A model generated the notes under the pieces. That model did not search any database, had not been told where the DNA came from, and saw only the letters and a program-made list of their open reading frames with translations. A stretch of 64,000 nucleotides of DNA, from positions 62,001 to 126,000 of the forward strand of contig NZ_JACHYJ010000008.1 in assembly GCF_014192745.1 (NCBI RefSeq), given 5' to 3'. Numbering within the stretch: position 1 is the stretch's first letter; each line of letters opens with the position of its first letter. This DNA is from Luteimonas sp. RC10 (GTDB taxonomy: Bacteria > Pseudomonadota > Gammaproteobacteria > Xanthomonadales > Xanthomonadaceae). A program made the translations under genes and the position numbers. Below are positions 18,713-27,928 of this stretch, piece after piece.

Positions 18713-19375
18713 ATGCGACTGCCGCGGCGCCTGTTCGTCCCCTGCCTGCTGCTGGCACTGGCCTGCGCGCCGGTGGCCGCGCGGCCGGCGCAGTACGCGC
18801 TCGATCCGGTGCATACCCGGGTGATGCTCGACATCGAACACGCCGGCCTGTCGAAGGCGATCGGCACGGTGTCGGGCAGCCAGGGCACGCTGGTCTTCGA
18901 TCCCGCGGACTGGTCGAGCGCGCGGGTCGAGGTCTCGGTGCCGCTGGCGCGCGTCGACTTCGGCGACGACCGCTGGAATCGTGCGGTCCGCGCGCGCAAT
19001 CTGCTCGATACCGAGCGCCATCCCGCCGCCACGTTCGTCTCCAACCGCATCGAGCCGCGCGATGCCACGCACGCGATCGTCCACGGCACGCTGACGCTGC
19101 GCGGCGTGTCGCGCGAGGTCGCGCTCGATGCGACGTTCAACGCCGCGCGCCGCCACCCGATGCCGCCGTTCAGGCGCATGGTCGGATTCTCGGCGACCAC
19201 CCAGCTGTCGCGGGCGGACTTCGGCATCGACGCCTGGCCGTCGATGATCGGCGACACGGTCGGCCTGCGCATCGAACTCGAAGCAGTGCGCGAGCGCGGC
19301 ACGGGTCGCGACGATGCGGACGATGCCGACGACACGGCGGTGGGCACCGACACACCCGGAGACGAGACACCATGA
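18713..19375 (+). CDS. YceI family periplasmic protein (first copy)
   Basis: A YceI-fold lipocalin-like protein of 220 residues; family members bind polyisoprenoids or related amphiphiles in the periplasm. The start [19 protein letters not shown] is a clear signal peptide with cleavage expected after VAA-R or nearby. The domain begins [18 protein letters not shown], with the central TFVSNRIE and the end [22 protein letters not shown], all standard for the family. The last 20 residues are rich in Asp and Thr. It overlaps the cytochrome b561 gene by 4 bases (ATGA), and a second yceI follows, so the three form an operon. Confidence 0.92.
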   Translation: MRLPRRLFVPCLLLALACAPVAARPAQYALDPVHTRVMLDIEHAGLSKAIGTVSGSQGTLVFDPADWSSARVEVSVPLARVDFGDDRWNRAVRARNLLDTERHPAATFVSNRIEPRDATHAIVHGTLTLRGVSREVALDATFNAARRHPMPPFRRMVGFSATTQLSRADFGIDAWPSMIGDTVGLRIELEAVRERGTGRDDADDADDTAVGTDTPGDETP

Positions 19376-19950
19376 CGCTGAAGAATGTCGAGCGCTGGGG
19401 CGCGGTGAGCCAACTGCTGCATTGGACCGTCGTGGTGCTGATCCTGACGGTCGGCATCATCGGCCTGACCATGGGCGACATGCGGCCCAGTCCCACCAAG
19501 GTCCAGGTCTACGCCCTGCACAAGTCGCTGGGCCTGACGATTCTCGCGCTCGCGGCGCTGCGGCTGGCCTGGCGGCTGTTCGCCGGCGCGCCGCGCCCGG
19601 TGCCCGGCACCCCGCGCTGGCAGGACCGCATCGCCACGCTCACGCACTGGCTGCTGTATGCACTGCTGCTGGCAATCCCGCTCAGCGGCTGGACCTTCAA
19701 TTCGGCCGCCGGCTACCCGCTGCAGTGGTTTGGCCTGTTCAATCTGCCGGCGCTGGTCGCACGTAACCCGGATCTGCGCGGCCTGGCCAACCAGGCGCAC
19801 GAGTGGCTGTTCTGGACGCTGGTGGCGTTGGCGCTGCTGCATGCCGCCGCCGCGCTGTACCACCACCTGTTCCTGCGCGATGCCACGCTGGCACGGATGC
19901 TGCCACGCGGCTGGTTGCGCGCCGCTTCCCCGCCCTCACTCCAGGACTGA
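19372..19950 (+). CDS. Cytochrome b561 family protein
   Basis: Inner-membrane dihaem b-type cytochrome of 192 residues with four hydrophobic segments. Expected haem-ligand His residues are visible: in LLHWTVV (about 17), ALHKSLG (about 49), [10 protein letters not shown] (about 90) and in the fourth helix [12 protein letters not shown]. Its close relatives are quinol-linked or superoxide-oxidising (CybB). The start codon overlaps the upstream yceI stop, and a second yceI begins 3 bases after its stop. The yceI-cybB pairing is recurrent in proteobacteria and suggests that the YceI proteins carry a lipid or quinone-like molecule to the cytochrome, which is an inference. Confidence 0.92.
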   Translation: MTLKNVERWGAVSQLLHWTVVVLILTVGIIGLTMGDMRPSPTKVQVYALHKSLGLTILALAALRLAWRLFAGAPRPVPGTPRWQDRIATLTHWLLYALLLAIPLSGWTFNSAAGYPLQWFGLFNLPALVARNPDLRGLANQAHEWLFWTLVALALLHAAAALYHHLFLRDATLARMLPRGWLRAASPPSLQD

Positions 19951-19953
19951 TCG

Positions 19954-20514
19954 ATGCCCCACGCTCCCCGCTTCCTGCTCGCGGCCGCGCTCGCCGTCGC
20001 GATGCCGCTCTCCGCCTCCGCTGCCGATTACGTGCAGGCCGCCGGCTCGTCGCTGGCGTTCGCCGGCAAGTACCAGGGCGAGGTGTTCACCGGCACGTTT
20101 CCCGACTTCCGCACCACGCTCGCGTTCGACCCGGCCGACCTGAGCAGCGCCAAGCTGGAAGTGGCGATCCCGATCGCCACCGCGACCACCCGCAACGACG
20201 ACTACGACAGCGAGATGCGCGGCGCGTCGTTCTTCGACGCCGGCCGCTTTGCCCAGGCCACCTATACCGCGACCCGGTTCCGCGACCTCGGCAATGGCCG
20301 CTACGCCGCCGACGGCGAGCTCGCGCTGCGCGGCGTGCGCAAGCCGGTCACGCTGACCTTCACCTGGACCCCGGGCACGCGTCCGCTGCTGTCGGGCAGG
20401 GCGACCGTGCGTCGCCTGGATTTCGGCGTCGGCGGCGGCGAATGGGCCGACACCGGCACGATCCCCGACGAGATCGCGGTCGCCACGCGGGTGTATCTCA
20501 AGCCTGCGAACTGA
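19954..20514 (+). CDS. YceI family periplasmic protein (second copy)
   Basis: Second YceI-fold protein, 186 residues with an N-terminal signal peptide (about 1-22, ending SASA-A). The fold begins YVQAAGSSLAFAGKYQGEVFTG and includes the conserved NDDYDSEMRG region, the ATYTATRFRDLG strand, and the LALRGVRKPVTLTF block. It is diverged from the copy two genes upstream: the order of motifs is shared but local identity is low. Its start is 3 bases after the cytochrome b561 stop. The copies probably act together with the cytochrome, perhaps on different ligands. Confidence 0.92.
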   Translation: MPHAPRFLLAAALAVAMPLSASAADYVQAAGSSLAFAGKYQGEVFTGTFPDFRTTLAFDPADLSSAKLEVAIPIATATTRNDDYDSEMRGASFFDAGRFAQATYTATRFRDLGNGRYAADGELALRGVRKPVTLTFTWTPGTRPLLSGRATVRRLDFGVGGGEWADTGTIPDEIAVATRVYLKPAN

Positions 20515-20530
20515 CGCCGCTGTCGGCGGG

Positions 20531-20764
20531 TCAGGCCAGCAGCCGTCGCACCGCGTCGGCGTCGAACGGCCAGTCCAGTTCGACGTCGCGTCCGGCATCG
20601 CGCAGCACCGGCACACGGCTGCCGTAGCGCGCCTCGAGCGCAGCGTCGTCATCAATGAAGACACTGTCGAACGCAGGCGCGCGCGCCTGCGCCAGCACCT
20701 CGAGCGCGAGGTCGCACAGATGGCAGTCGTCGCGCTGGTACAGGATCAGGGTCTGGGGCGTCAT
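20531..20764 (-). CDS. Glutaredoxin-like protein (DUF836 type)
   Basis: A small thioredoxin-fold protein of 77 residues. The redox motif is C-H-L-C in QRDDCHLCDLA (about residues 12-15), followed by the family's VFIDDDAALEARYG and the cis-Pro motif SRVPVLRD. This CHLC group is annotated as glutaredoxin family/DUF836 and its partner protein is unknown. The ATG at 20764 places a short beta strand (TLILYQR) before the Cys motif; the frame upstream runs into the sdaA 5' region. It diverges from sdaA across only 49 bases. Confidence 0.87.
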   Translation of the reverse strand: MTPQTLILYQRDDCHLCDLALEVLAQARAPAFDSVFIDDDAALEARYGSRVPVLRDAGRDVELDWPFDADAVRRLLA

Positions 20765-20801
20765 GCGGCGTCGCGTCAGGCATGGAACGGGGAGCGGGCC
20801 G

Positions 20802-20807
20802 TAGAAT
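20802..20807 (+). promoter_or_regulatory. -10 box of sdaA
   Basis: TAGAAT ends 6 bases before the sdaA ATG at 20814; a leaderless transcript is predicted. No strong -35 box or Shine-Dalgarno is visible. Confidence 0.6.
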
Positions 20808-20813
20808 AGCGCG

Positions 20814-22196
<1,383 letters not shown>

Positions 22197-22236
22197 GCCG
22201 CCTGCGCGGCGCCTCGCCTACCGCAAACGGAAACGG

Positions 22237-22269
22237 AAACGGCGCGCCGCGTTCGCGGCACGCCGTTTT
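22237..22269. terminator. Terminator after sdaA (possibly bidirectional)
   Basis: A stem of about 13 pairs with one mismatch (arms from 22238 and to 22267, tetraloop GTTC) is followed by TTTT on the plus strand. Preceding A residues would give a short T run on the minus strand, where the convergent DUF1521 gene ends at 22286. Confidence 0.7.
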
Positions 22270-22285
22270 GGGGACACACGTCAAA

Positions 22286-23044
22286 TCAGGCGCGGATCGA
22301 CAGCGTCAGGCTGAACTGCCACGGCACCGGCTGGGCGGTCGGCTCGGGATCGCGGTTGGGATTGTCGCTGCCCAGAGACAGCCCGCCGTTGAAACCGATC
22401 GACATCAGGCCGGTGAAGAACGAGAAGATCTCGGCGAAGTGGGCCAGGAAGTCCGGGCCGCCGTTCTTCAGCTCGTCGGTGGCATTGATGAAGGCCTGGT
22501 CGACATTCTGGATGTTGCCGTTCTGGTCGACGGCGATGAAGCCACTGCCGTTCTCGTTCTCCAGCAGCACATTGCCGTCGCGCACCGCGGCATCGAGCAG
22601 ACGGCCGCCGCCGGCGAATTCCTGGAACGCCAGGTCGCCATAGGTGTTGCTGTCGACACCGGAGATCTGCACGCCGTAGTCGCCATCGGTGATCGTCACG
22701 ACCGAGGCCACCGTCGCGCCATTGCCGCCCTGCTCCCACGGCGTGGTCTCGATGGTGACCTTGGTCCCGTCGTCGAGCAGGAACGTGGTCTGGCCCCAGA
22801 AGTCGAAGGCGTGCTTGCCGTCGATCTCGACGTGGGGATCGCCCCAGATGCGGTAGTTCTCGCCGGTGTTCTTGTTGAACACCACCACCTCGTCGTTGTC
22901 GCCGGCGGTGATGCGGTAGTTGTCGTTCTCGAACTGCACCCGCCCGTCGGATGTGCGCTGAGTGCTGGCCGAGCTCTGCACCGACGGCAGTTGGCCGCTG
23001 ACGCTCAGCGAGACGGACATGCTCAAGGAAGATGTGTTGGACAT
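22286..23044 (-). CDS. DUF1521 protein with GDPHV autocleavage-like motif
   Basis: A 252-residue protein with a Ser/Thr-rich start and no signal peptide that I can recognise. A DUF1521 domain (about 40-150) contains YRIWGDPHVEIDG, FDFWGQTTFLL and DGTKVTIETTP. In the rhizobial type III effector NopE1, DUF1521 is a metal-ion-inducible autocleavage domain cut between Asp and Pro of GDPHVD; here the equivalent bond would be Asp69-Pro70, with Glu replacing the last Asp. GDPH is also the cleaved motif in von Willebrand D domains of mucins. The middle is rich in Asn, Asp and Gly. Local G+C is lower than in its neighbours. Role unknown; monocistronic. Confidence 0.8.
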   Translation of the reverse strand: MSNTSSLSMSVSLSVSGQLPSVQSSASTQRTSDGRVQFENDNYRITAGDNDEVVVFNKNTGENYRIWGDPHVEIDGKHAFDFWGQTTFLLDDGTKVTIETTPWEQGGNGATVASVVTITDGDYGVQISGVDSNTYGDLAFQEFAGGGRLLDAAVRDGNVLLENENGSGFIAVDQNGNIQNVDQAFINATDELKNGGPDFLAHFAEIFSFFTGLMSIGFNGGLSLGSDNPNRDPEPTAQPVPWQFSLTLSIRA

Positions 23045-23159
23045 GATGGAAGACCCCCGTGATCGACATGGAAACTGAATGACGCCATTTCAGCGCGCCG
23101 TTCAGCTTCCTGCCATCGGGGTGCACCCCATCTAGGGTTCGCCCCAGGCTTGGCGCAGG

Positions 23160-24248
23160 TCAGCGGCGTGCGCAGGCCAGGACGTCGTCGAGCAATGCTG
23201 CGGCCGTGACCTCCGCACCGGCGCCGGGGCCCTGGATCACGAGCGGTTGTTCGCGATAGCGATCGCTGTGGATGGCGACGCGGTTGCCGGTTCCGCCGCC
23301 GGCGCACAGCGGGTGATGCGCCGGCAATGCACGCAGACCGACGCTGGCGCCGCCGAGCGCATCGAAACGCCCCACCACGCACAGCCGCAGCCCGTCGGCG
23401 GACGCCGCGGTCCAGCGCGCCGCGAGCGCGGTGTCGAGCTCGGCGAAGCCGGCCTCGAGCGCCCCGATTTCGCATCCGGCCAATGCCGGCGGCACCAGCG
23501 ATTCGACCGCGACCTGATGCGCCGACAGCGGCAACCCCGCCGCCCGCGCCAGGATCAGCAGCTTGCGGCGCACGTCCTCGCCCGACAGATCGATGCGCGG
23601 ATCGGGCTCGGTGAAGCCGGCAGCGCGGGCCTCGTGCACGAGGGTCGAAAACGGCTGGCTACCGTCGAACCGGGCGAACAACCAGGCCAGCGACCCCGAC
23701 AGCACCCCTTCGACGGCGTGGATGCGATCGCCGCCGGCGACCAGCGCACGCAGGCTGCGCAGCAACGGCAATCCCGCACCGACCGTGGCGCTGTCGCCAT
23801 AGCGGCCGCCACCTTCGCTGCCGACCGCCTCGGTGATCGCCTGCGCCCGGCCGAGTTCGCCGCCGGTGCCGAGCTTGTTGGCGGTGACCACGTGGACCCC
23901 GCGCGCGAGCCACTCGGGATGCCAGTCGGCGACCGTCTCGCTGGCGGTCGCATCGACCACGATATCGCCCGGCCGCGGACTCTCGCCCTCGGCCCAAGGC
24001 GGAAAGCCGTTGCGTCGGGTCGCCGCGACACGCGCCTGCTCGAGCACCGCCACCGGATCGTCGCCGCAGGCGATCTGCGTGCGCGAATTGCAGATCCGCG
24101 CCAAGGCCGGCAGCGCCAGCCCCTGCGCGGCCAGCCGCTGATAGCGCGCGACGAAGGCGCTGCCGACGGTGCCGGTGCCCAGCAACGCGAGCCGGGCGGG
24201 CTGCGGCTGCGTCCGGCGCGCACGGCGCAGGGCGACCACCGTGCTCAT
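23160..24248 (-). CDS. Homoserine dehydrogenase
   Basis: Reduces aspartate semialdehyde to homoserine, the branch point for methionine and threonine. A monofunctional enzyme of 362 residues with an NAD(P)-binding GTGTVGSAF near residue 25, the VVDATASE segment, VVTANK (catalytic-site Lys region) and the family block GVLSGSLAWLF, followed by FTEPDPRIDLSGEDVRRK. There is no C-terminal ACT domain. The ATG at 24248 overlaps the metB stop by 4 bases. It is the last gene of metX-metB-hom, so homoserine supply is placed under the same SAM-sensing control as its first two steps into methionine. Confidence 0.92.
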   Translation of the reverse strand: MSTVVALRRARRTQPQPARLALLGTGTVGSAFVARYQRLAAQGLALPALARICNSRTQIACGDDPVAVLEQARVAATRRNGFPPWAEGESPRPGDIVVDATASETVADWHPEWLARGVHVVTANKLGTGGELGRAQAITEAVGSEGGGRYGDSATVGAGLPLLRSLRALVAGGDRIHAVEGVLSGSLAWLFARFDGSQPFSTLVHEARAAGFTEPDPRIDLSGEDVRRKLLILARAAGLPLSAHQVAVESLVPPALAGCEIGALEAGFAELDTALAARWTAASADGLRLCVVGRFDALGGASVGLRALPAHHPLCAGGGTGNRVAIHSDRYREQPLVIQGPGAGAEVTAAALLDDVLACARR

Positions 24249-25480
24249 GCGTCGGCTCCGGCGCGGATCGCTGGCGTCTGGCCGGCGACCGTGGCCGCGC
24301 GTGCCAGCGCTGCCTGCAGGTCGGCGAGCAGATCGTCGAGCGCCTCGATGCCGACCGACAGCCGCAGCAGACCTTCGGAAATGCCGGCCGCCTCGCGCGC
24401 CTCCGCGCTCATCGCGGCATGGGTCATCGTCGCCGGATGCGCGACCAGGCTCTCGACCCCACCCAGCGACTCGGCCAGCGTGAAGTACTGCAGGCCTTCG
24501 ACGAACGCGCGCACCGCCGCGCGCGGATCGCGGCCAGCCAGTTCGAACGACAGCATCGCGCCGAAGCCCGACTGCTGGCGCGCGGCGACCGCGTGCCCGG
24601 GGTGCGAAGTCAGGCCCGGGTAGTGCACCCGCGCCACCGCCGGATGCGCCTCCAGCAGCGCGACGATGCCGGTAGTGTTCTCCTGATGCACGCGCAACCG
24701 CGCATCGAGTGTGCGCAACCCGCGCAGGGTCAGGAAGCTGTCGAACGGCGAGCCGGTGATGCCCAGCGCATTCGCCCACCACGCCAGTTGCGCGTGCACT
24801 TCGGCATCGCGCGCCACCACCGCGCCTCCGACGACGTCACTGTGGCCGTTGATGTACTTGGTCGTCGAGTGCAGCACCACGTCGGCGCCGAAGGCGATCG
24901 GCCGCTGCAGCGCCGGCGACAGGAAGGTGTTGTCGACCACGGTCAGCGCACCGGCCCGCTGCGCGGCCTCGATGACGAAACGCAGGTCGGTGATGCGCAG
25001 CAGGGGATTGGACGGCGTCTCGATCAGCACCAGCTTGGGCCCGCAGGCCAGCGCATCGGCCAGCGCGCGCGGGTCGGTGAGATCGGCGGTGACCAGTTCG
25101 AAATGCCCCTTGCGCGCCAGCGCATCGAACAGCCGCCAGCTGCCGCCATAGGCGTCATGCGGCACCACCAGCCGGTCACCGGGCTGCAGCAGCGCGTTGA
25201 GCACCAGCGTGATCGCCGCCATGCCGGTCGGCGTGACCACCGCGCCGGCGCCGCCCTCGAGCCCGGCCAGCGCCTCACCGAGCAGGTCGCGGGTGGGATT
25301 GCCACTGCGCGTGTAGTCATACTCACGCTTGCGCTCGAAGCCCTCGAAGCTGAAGTTGCTCGACAGCACGATCGGCGGGGTCACCGCGCCGTAGGCCGGA
25401 TCGCGGTCGATGCCGGCGCGCACCGCGCGTGTGCTGGGGCGGCACGCGGCCGGATCGAAGGACGGGCTCTGGATGCTCAT
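24245..25480 (-). CDS. metB: Cystathionine gamma-synthase / O-succinylhomoserine lyase MetB
   Basis: PLP enzyme joining an activated homoserine ester to cysteine (cystathionine) or sulfide in methionine synthesis. The product is 411 residues. The Schiff-base Lys lies in HSTTKYINGHSDVVGG; also seen are YDYTRSGNPTRDLL, TPTGMAAITLVLNAL, ETPSNPLLRITDL and the C-terminal SLGGVESLVAHPATMTH. These motifs fit the gamma-family (MetB/MetZ); whether cysteine or sulfide is used cannot be told from sequence alone. Start ATG at 25480 overlaps the metX stop by 4 bases, and its own stop overlaps hom by 4 bases: a tightly coupled operon. Confidence 0.93.
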   Translation of the reverse strand: MSIQSPSFDPAACRPSTRAVRAGIDRDPAYGAVTPPIVLSSNFSFEGFERKREYDYTRSGNPTRDLLGEALAGLEGGAGAVVTPTGMAAITLVLNALLQPGDRLVVPHDAYGGSWRLFDALARKGHFELVTADLTDPRALADALACGPKLVLIETPSNPLLRITDLRFVIEAAQRAGALTVVDNTFLSPALQRPIAFGADVVLHSTTKYINGHSDVVGGAVVARDAEVHAQLAWWANALGITGSPFDSFLTLRGLRTLDARLRVHQENTTGIVALLEAHPAVARVHYPGLTSHPGHAVAARQQSGFGAMLSFELAGRDPRAAVRAFVEGLQYFTLAESLGGVESLVAHPATMTHAAMSAEAREAAGISEGLLRLSVGIEALDDLLADLQAALARAATVAGQTPAIRAGADA

Positions 25481-26535
25481 GCAAGATCTCCGTGGTCGGT
25501 GTCGCGCAGGGCGACGGCCAGGATGGCGTCGATGCGATCGGTTTCCTTGAGGAAGGCGTCGTGGCCGTAGGGCGAGCGCAGCACGCGCAGCCGGCCGTTC
25601 GGCCCGAGGCCCTCGAGCAGCGTCACCGCGTCGGCCAGCGGCACCAACCGGTCGCCCTCGACGGCGACGACGGTGGTCGGCACCCGGACCTGCGCCGGCT
25701 CGATCCGGTGCAGATCGATCGATTCGGACAGCCGCAGCCACGCGGCGACCGGCGTGCGCGCGACATAGCGCGCGCCCGCGGCGTCGAGATAGTCCTCGGC
25801 GGCAACACGCACACGGCCGTTGACGACTTCGGGCGCGGCGTCGAAGCGCTCTGCGAATTCTTCGGGTGTGCGATAGCTGAGCATCGCGAATTGCCGGGCC
25901 AGCGACAGGCCTTGCGCATCGGCGCACTGCAGTTGGCCAAGGGCGACGGTCTGGCGCTGCAGCGCGCGCCACGCCGCGGCGTAGGGATGCGCGCGATGCG
26001 CGCCGCTGACCGCGACCAGCCGCCGCAGCCGGCCGCCATGGCGCACCGCGAACTGCAGCCCGACGAGTGCACCGTAGGAATAGCCGACGAAGGCGTGCAG
26101 CACCGGGATGTCGAGCGCGTCGAGCAGCGCGGCGATCGCATCGGCCTGGTCGGCGGTGTCGATCGGCGCATCGAGCGCGCCGTCGGCGCCGATGAAATCG
26201 AAGGCCAGCACCTGGACGCACGCCGGGTCCAGCGCACGGCCCCCGCCGAGCAGCGCCTCGGACCAGCCCGGCTCGGGATACGACGCGCTCGAGGCGACAT
26301 GGCGGTGCGCGGAGATGCCGCCGGCCACGAACACCACCGGCGTCCCAGGGGTGCCGCGCAGTTCGTAGCGCAGGCCGACGTGGCGCAAACCGGCGTGGCG
26401 CATCGGCAGCGCGACGTCGATGCGGCCACGCAGAGCGCGGTCTTCGGTCGCGGCGTTCGCGGGCGACGACGTGGGCACGAACGCCGGATCGGGGCCGGCG
26501 TCGAAATGGCGGGGCGCGGTGTCGACAAGACTCAT
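25477..26535 (-). CDS. metX: Homoserine O-acyltransferase MetX (probably succinyl-type)
   Basis: Alpha/beta-hydrolase-fold enzyme that acylates homoserine, committing it to methionine. The product is 352 residues from ATG 26535. The nucleophile elbow is [10 protein letters not shown] with Ser as nucleophile, Asp in VEGDRLVPL and His in YGHDAFL. Xanthomonads have MetX variants that use succinyl-CoA, and the pairing with a MetB-like gene fits; acyl specificity remains an inference. An ATG nine codons upstream (26562) is the alternative start; the chosen one has GGA 7 bases before it. First gene of metX-metB-hom, preceded by a SAM-I riboswitch and a promoter. Confidence 0.9.
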   Translation of the reverse strand: MSLVDTAPRHFDAGPDPAFVPTSSPANAATEDRALRGRIDVALPMRHAGLRHVGLRYELRGTPGTPVVFVAGGISAHRHVASSASYPEPGWSEALLGGGRALDPACVQVLAFDFIGADGALDAPIDTADQADAIAALLDALDIPVLHAFVGYSYGALVGLQFAVRHGGRLRRLVAVSGAHRAHPYAAAWRALQRQTVALGQLQCADAQGLSLARQFAMLSYRTPEEFAERFDAAPEVVNGRVRVAAEDYLDAAGARYVARTPVAAWLRLSESIDLHRIEPAQVRVPTTVVAVEGDRLVPLADAVTLLEGLGPNGRLRVLRSPYGHDAFLKETDRIDAILAVALRDTDHGDLA

Positions 26536-26628
26536 GGCGATGTCCAGATGGGAACGGACCATCGCGTCTTGCGGGGGATGCCGGAAGCCGCCGACTCGGC
26601 GGATGCATCGCCTCGATGCCGAAGCGAC

Positions 26629-26761
26629 GCATGACCATCTTCCGGTGGACGCACAGGTCCCCGCAGGACTTGGCACCGCGACGGGGCCCACGCGGCGCGT
26701 GGATCCCATCAGGTTGCCCCGGCATCAAAGGGCCTGTCCCTCCGCCGGTCTCGATGGATGC
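26629..26761 (-). ncRNA. SAM-I (S-box) riboswitch upstream of metX
   Basis: Read on the minus strand, the region has the ordered conserved blocks of the S-box aptamer: GGCGGAGGGACAGGCCC, then GATGCCGGGGCAACC, then GGTGCCAAGTCCTGC. The P1 helix closes from GCATCCATC (26753-26761) against GATGGTCATGC (26629-26639) with a small bulge. Between the aptamer and the metX start is a perfect palindrome (CCGCCGA/TCGGCGG) that may serve as the expression platform; it has no long T run, so translation control is as likely as termination. S-adenosylmethionine binding would shut down metX-metB-hom. Confidence 0.9.
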
Positions 26762-26766
26762 CACGC

Positions 26767-26795
26767 AGGTTGCCAGCCCCTGCACGCCATGTCAA
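26767..26795 (-). promoter_or_regulatory. metX promoter
   Basis: A perfect -35 TTGACA (26790-26795) is separated by exactly 17 bases from a -10-like CAACCT (26767-26772). The predicted RNA start, about 26760, coincides with the first base of riboswitch helix P1. Confidence 0.65.
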
Positions 26796-26914
26796 TCGCT
26801 TCATCCGGATGCAGCGATGGAATTCACGGCAGGCGATCGCAGGATCCGACGCCTTGCCGCCGATACAGCCGAGACCACGGTGCAACGAGGCATCGGCGAC
26901 AGGCGAGCGCCCGG

Positions 26915-26920
26915 CATAAT
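26915..26920 (+). promoter_or_regulatory. -10 box of the M23 peptidase gene
   Basis: CATAAT (five of six matches) ends 7 bases before the ATG at 26928; a leaderless mRNA is predicted. Confidence 0.55.
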
Positions 26921-26927
26921 CGCGCGC

Positions 26928-27857
26928 ATGCGCCGCCCGCCCCTTTCCGACCTGGCCCCACGCGCCAGACGCCTCGGCCCGGTCATCGATGCCGTGCTTG
27001 CAGGCAGCCTCGTCGGCCTGGCGCTCGCGCTGCCCCTCGTCGTCTCGGCCCAGACGCCGTCCAGCGCCGCCTGGCCGGCGCCGTCTTCCGCGTCCCCGCA
27101 GGGGTCGCCGGCGACAGCCTCGCCAGCGGTCCGACTGCACCGGCAACCCGCCGCCGGGCGCGTGGGCGTCGTCGCGGAGAACACCCTGGCCGGTCCGGTG
27201 GAGGTGCTGCTGACCGCCGACGGCGCGACACCGGGCAGCGACCCGCCGCTGCCGGCCCGCGCGACCGTCCCGGCCCATGGCCGCACGCTCGTCGCCTGGT
27301 TGCCCGACGCCGCCGACAGCACGGTCACCCTCGCGCTGCAGGCCGTACCCGGCCATCCCAGCGCGCGCCCGCGCGATGTCGAGTACGCCTACCCGCTCCG
27401 CGGCGCTCCGCTGCGGATCGCCCAGGGCTTCGGCGGCGGCTTCAGCCATCGCGCCCCCGAGCACGCCCATGCCGTGGACTTCGCGGTCGACGAGGGCACG
27501 CCGGTGCTGGCCGCGCGCGATGGCACCGTCATGCAGATCGAGGCTGGCATGTCGGGCCATGCACGCATGGGCGTGGCGCACGACGACCTGGCCCGCGCGA
27601 ACTTCGTGCGGGTGCTGCACGACGACGGCACGATGGCGCTGTATGCGCACCTGCAGCGCGGCGGCGTGATCGTCGCGCCGGGCGAGCGCGTGCGCCGCGG
27701 CCAGATCCTGGGGTTTTCCGGCAACACCGGCGCCAGTACCGGTCCGCACCTGCATTTCGCGGTCCAGGCCAACCGTGGCCTGCGCCTGGAATCGCTGCCG
27801 TTCCGCATGTTCGGGCCCGGCGGGGTTCTGCGCTTCGCCCAGCCCCCACCGGACTGA
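26928..27857 (+). CDS. M23 family metallopeptidase (LytM-type)
   Basis: A secreted or membrane-anchored peptidoglycan hydrolase-type protein of 309 residues. A hydrophobic segment at about 18-38 ending VVSAQ acts as signal or anchor, and a low-complexity Pro/Ala/Ser stretch follows. The C-terminal LytM domain (about 165-300) has the zinc motif with His and Asp in [12 protein letters not shown] and the HLHF signature with its preceding [11 protein letters not shown]. All zinc ligands appear present, so activity is possible, most likely as an endopeptidase on cell-wall cross-links. It is divergent from the metX leader, and prfC lies 71 bases downstream with its own promoter. Confidence 0.88.
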   Translation: MRRPPLSDLAPRARRLGPVIDAVLAGSLVGLALALPLVVSAQTPSSAAWPAPSSASPQGSPATASPAVRLHRQPAAGRVGVVAENTLAGPVEVLLTADGATPGSDPPLPARATVPAHGRTLVAWLPDAADSTVTLALQAVPGHPSARPRDVEYAYPLRGAPLRIAQGFGGGFSHRAPEHAHAVDFAVDEGTPVLAARDGTVMQIEAGMSGHARMGVAHDDLARANFVRVLHDDGTMALYAHLQRGGVIVAPGERVRRGQILGFSGNTGASTGPHLHFAVQANRGLRLESLPFRMFGPGGVLRFAQPPPD

Positions 27858-27871
27858 GCCGACCCGCCGCG

Positions 27872-27877
27872 TATAAT
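27872..27877 (+). promoter_or_regulatory. -10 box of prfC
   Basis: A perfect TATAAT 51 bases upstream of the prfC ATG; expected leader of about 45 bases. No clear -35. Confidence 0.55.
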
Positions 27878-27928
27878 CGCCGGCTTCCTGAAGCCTCGAG
27901 ACCGCACGCACGCGCGTGCGCCGCCTGC

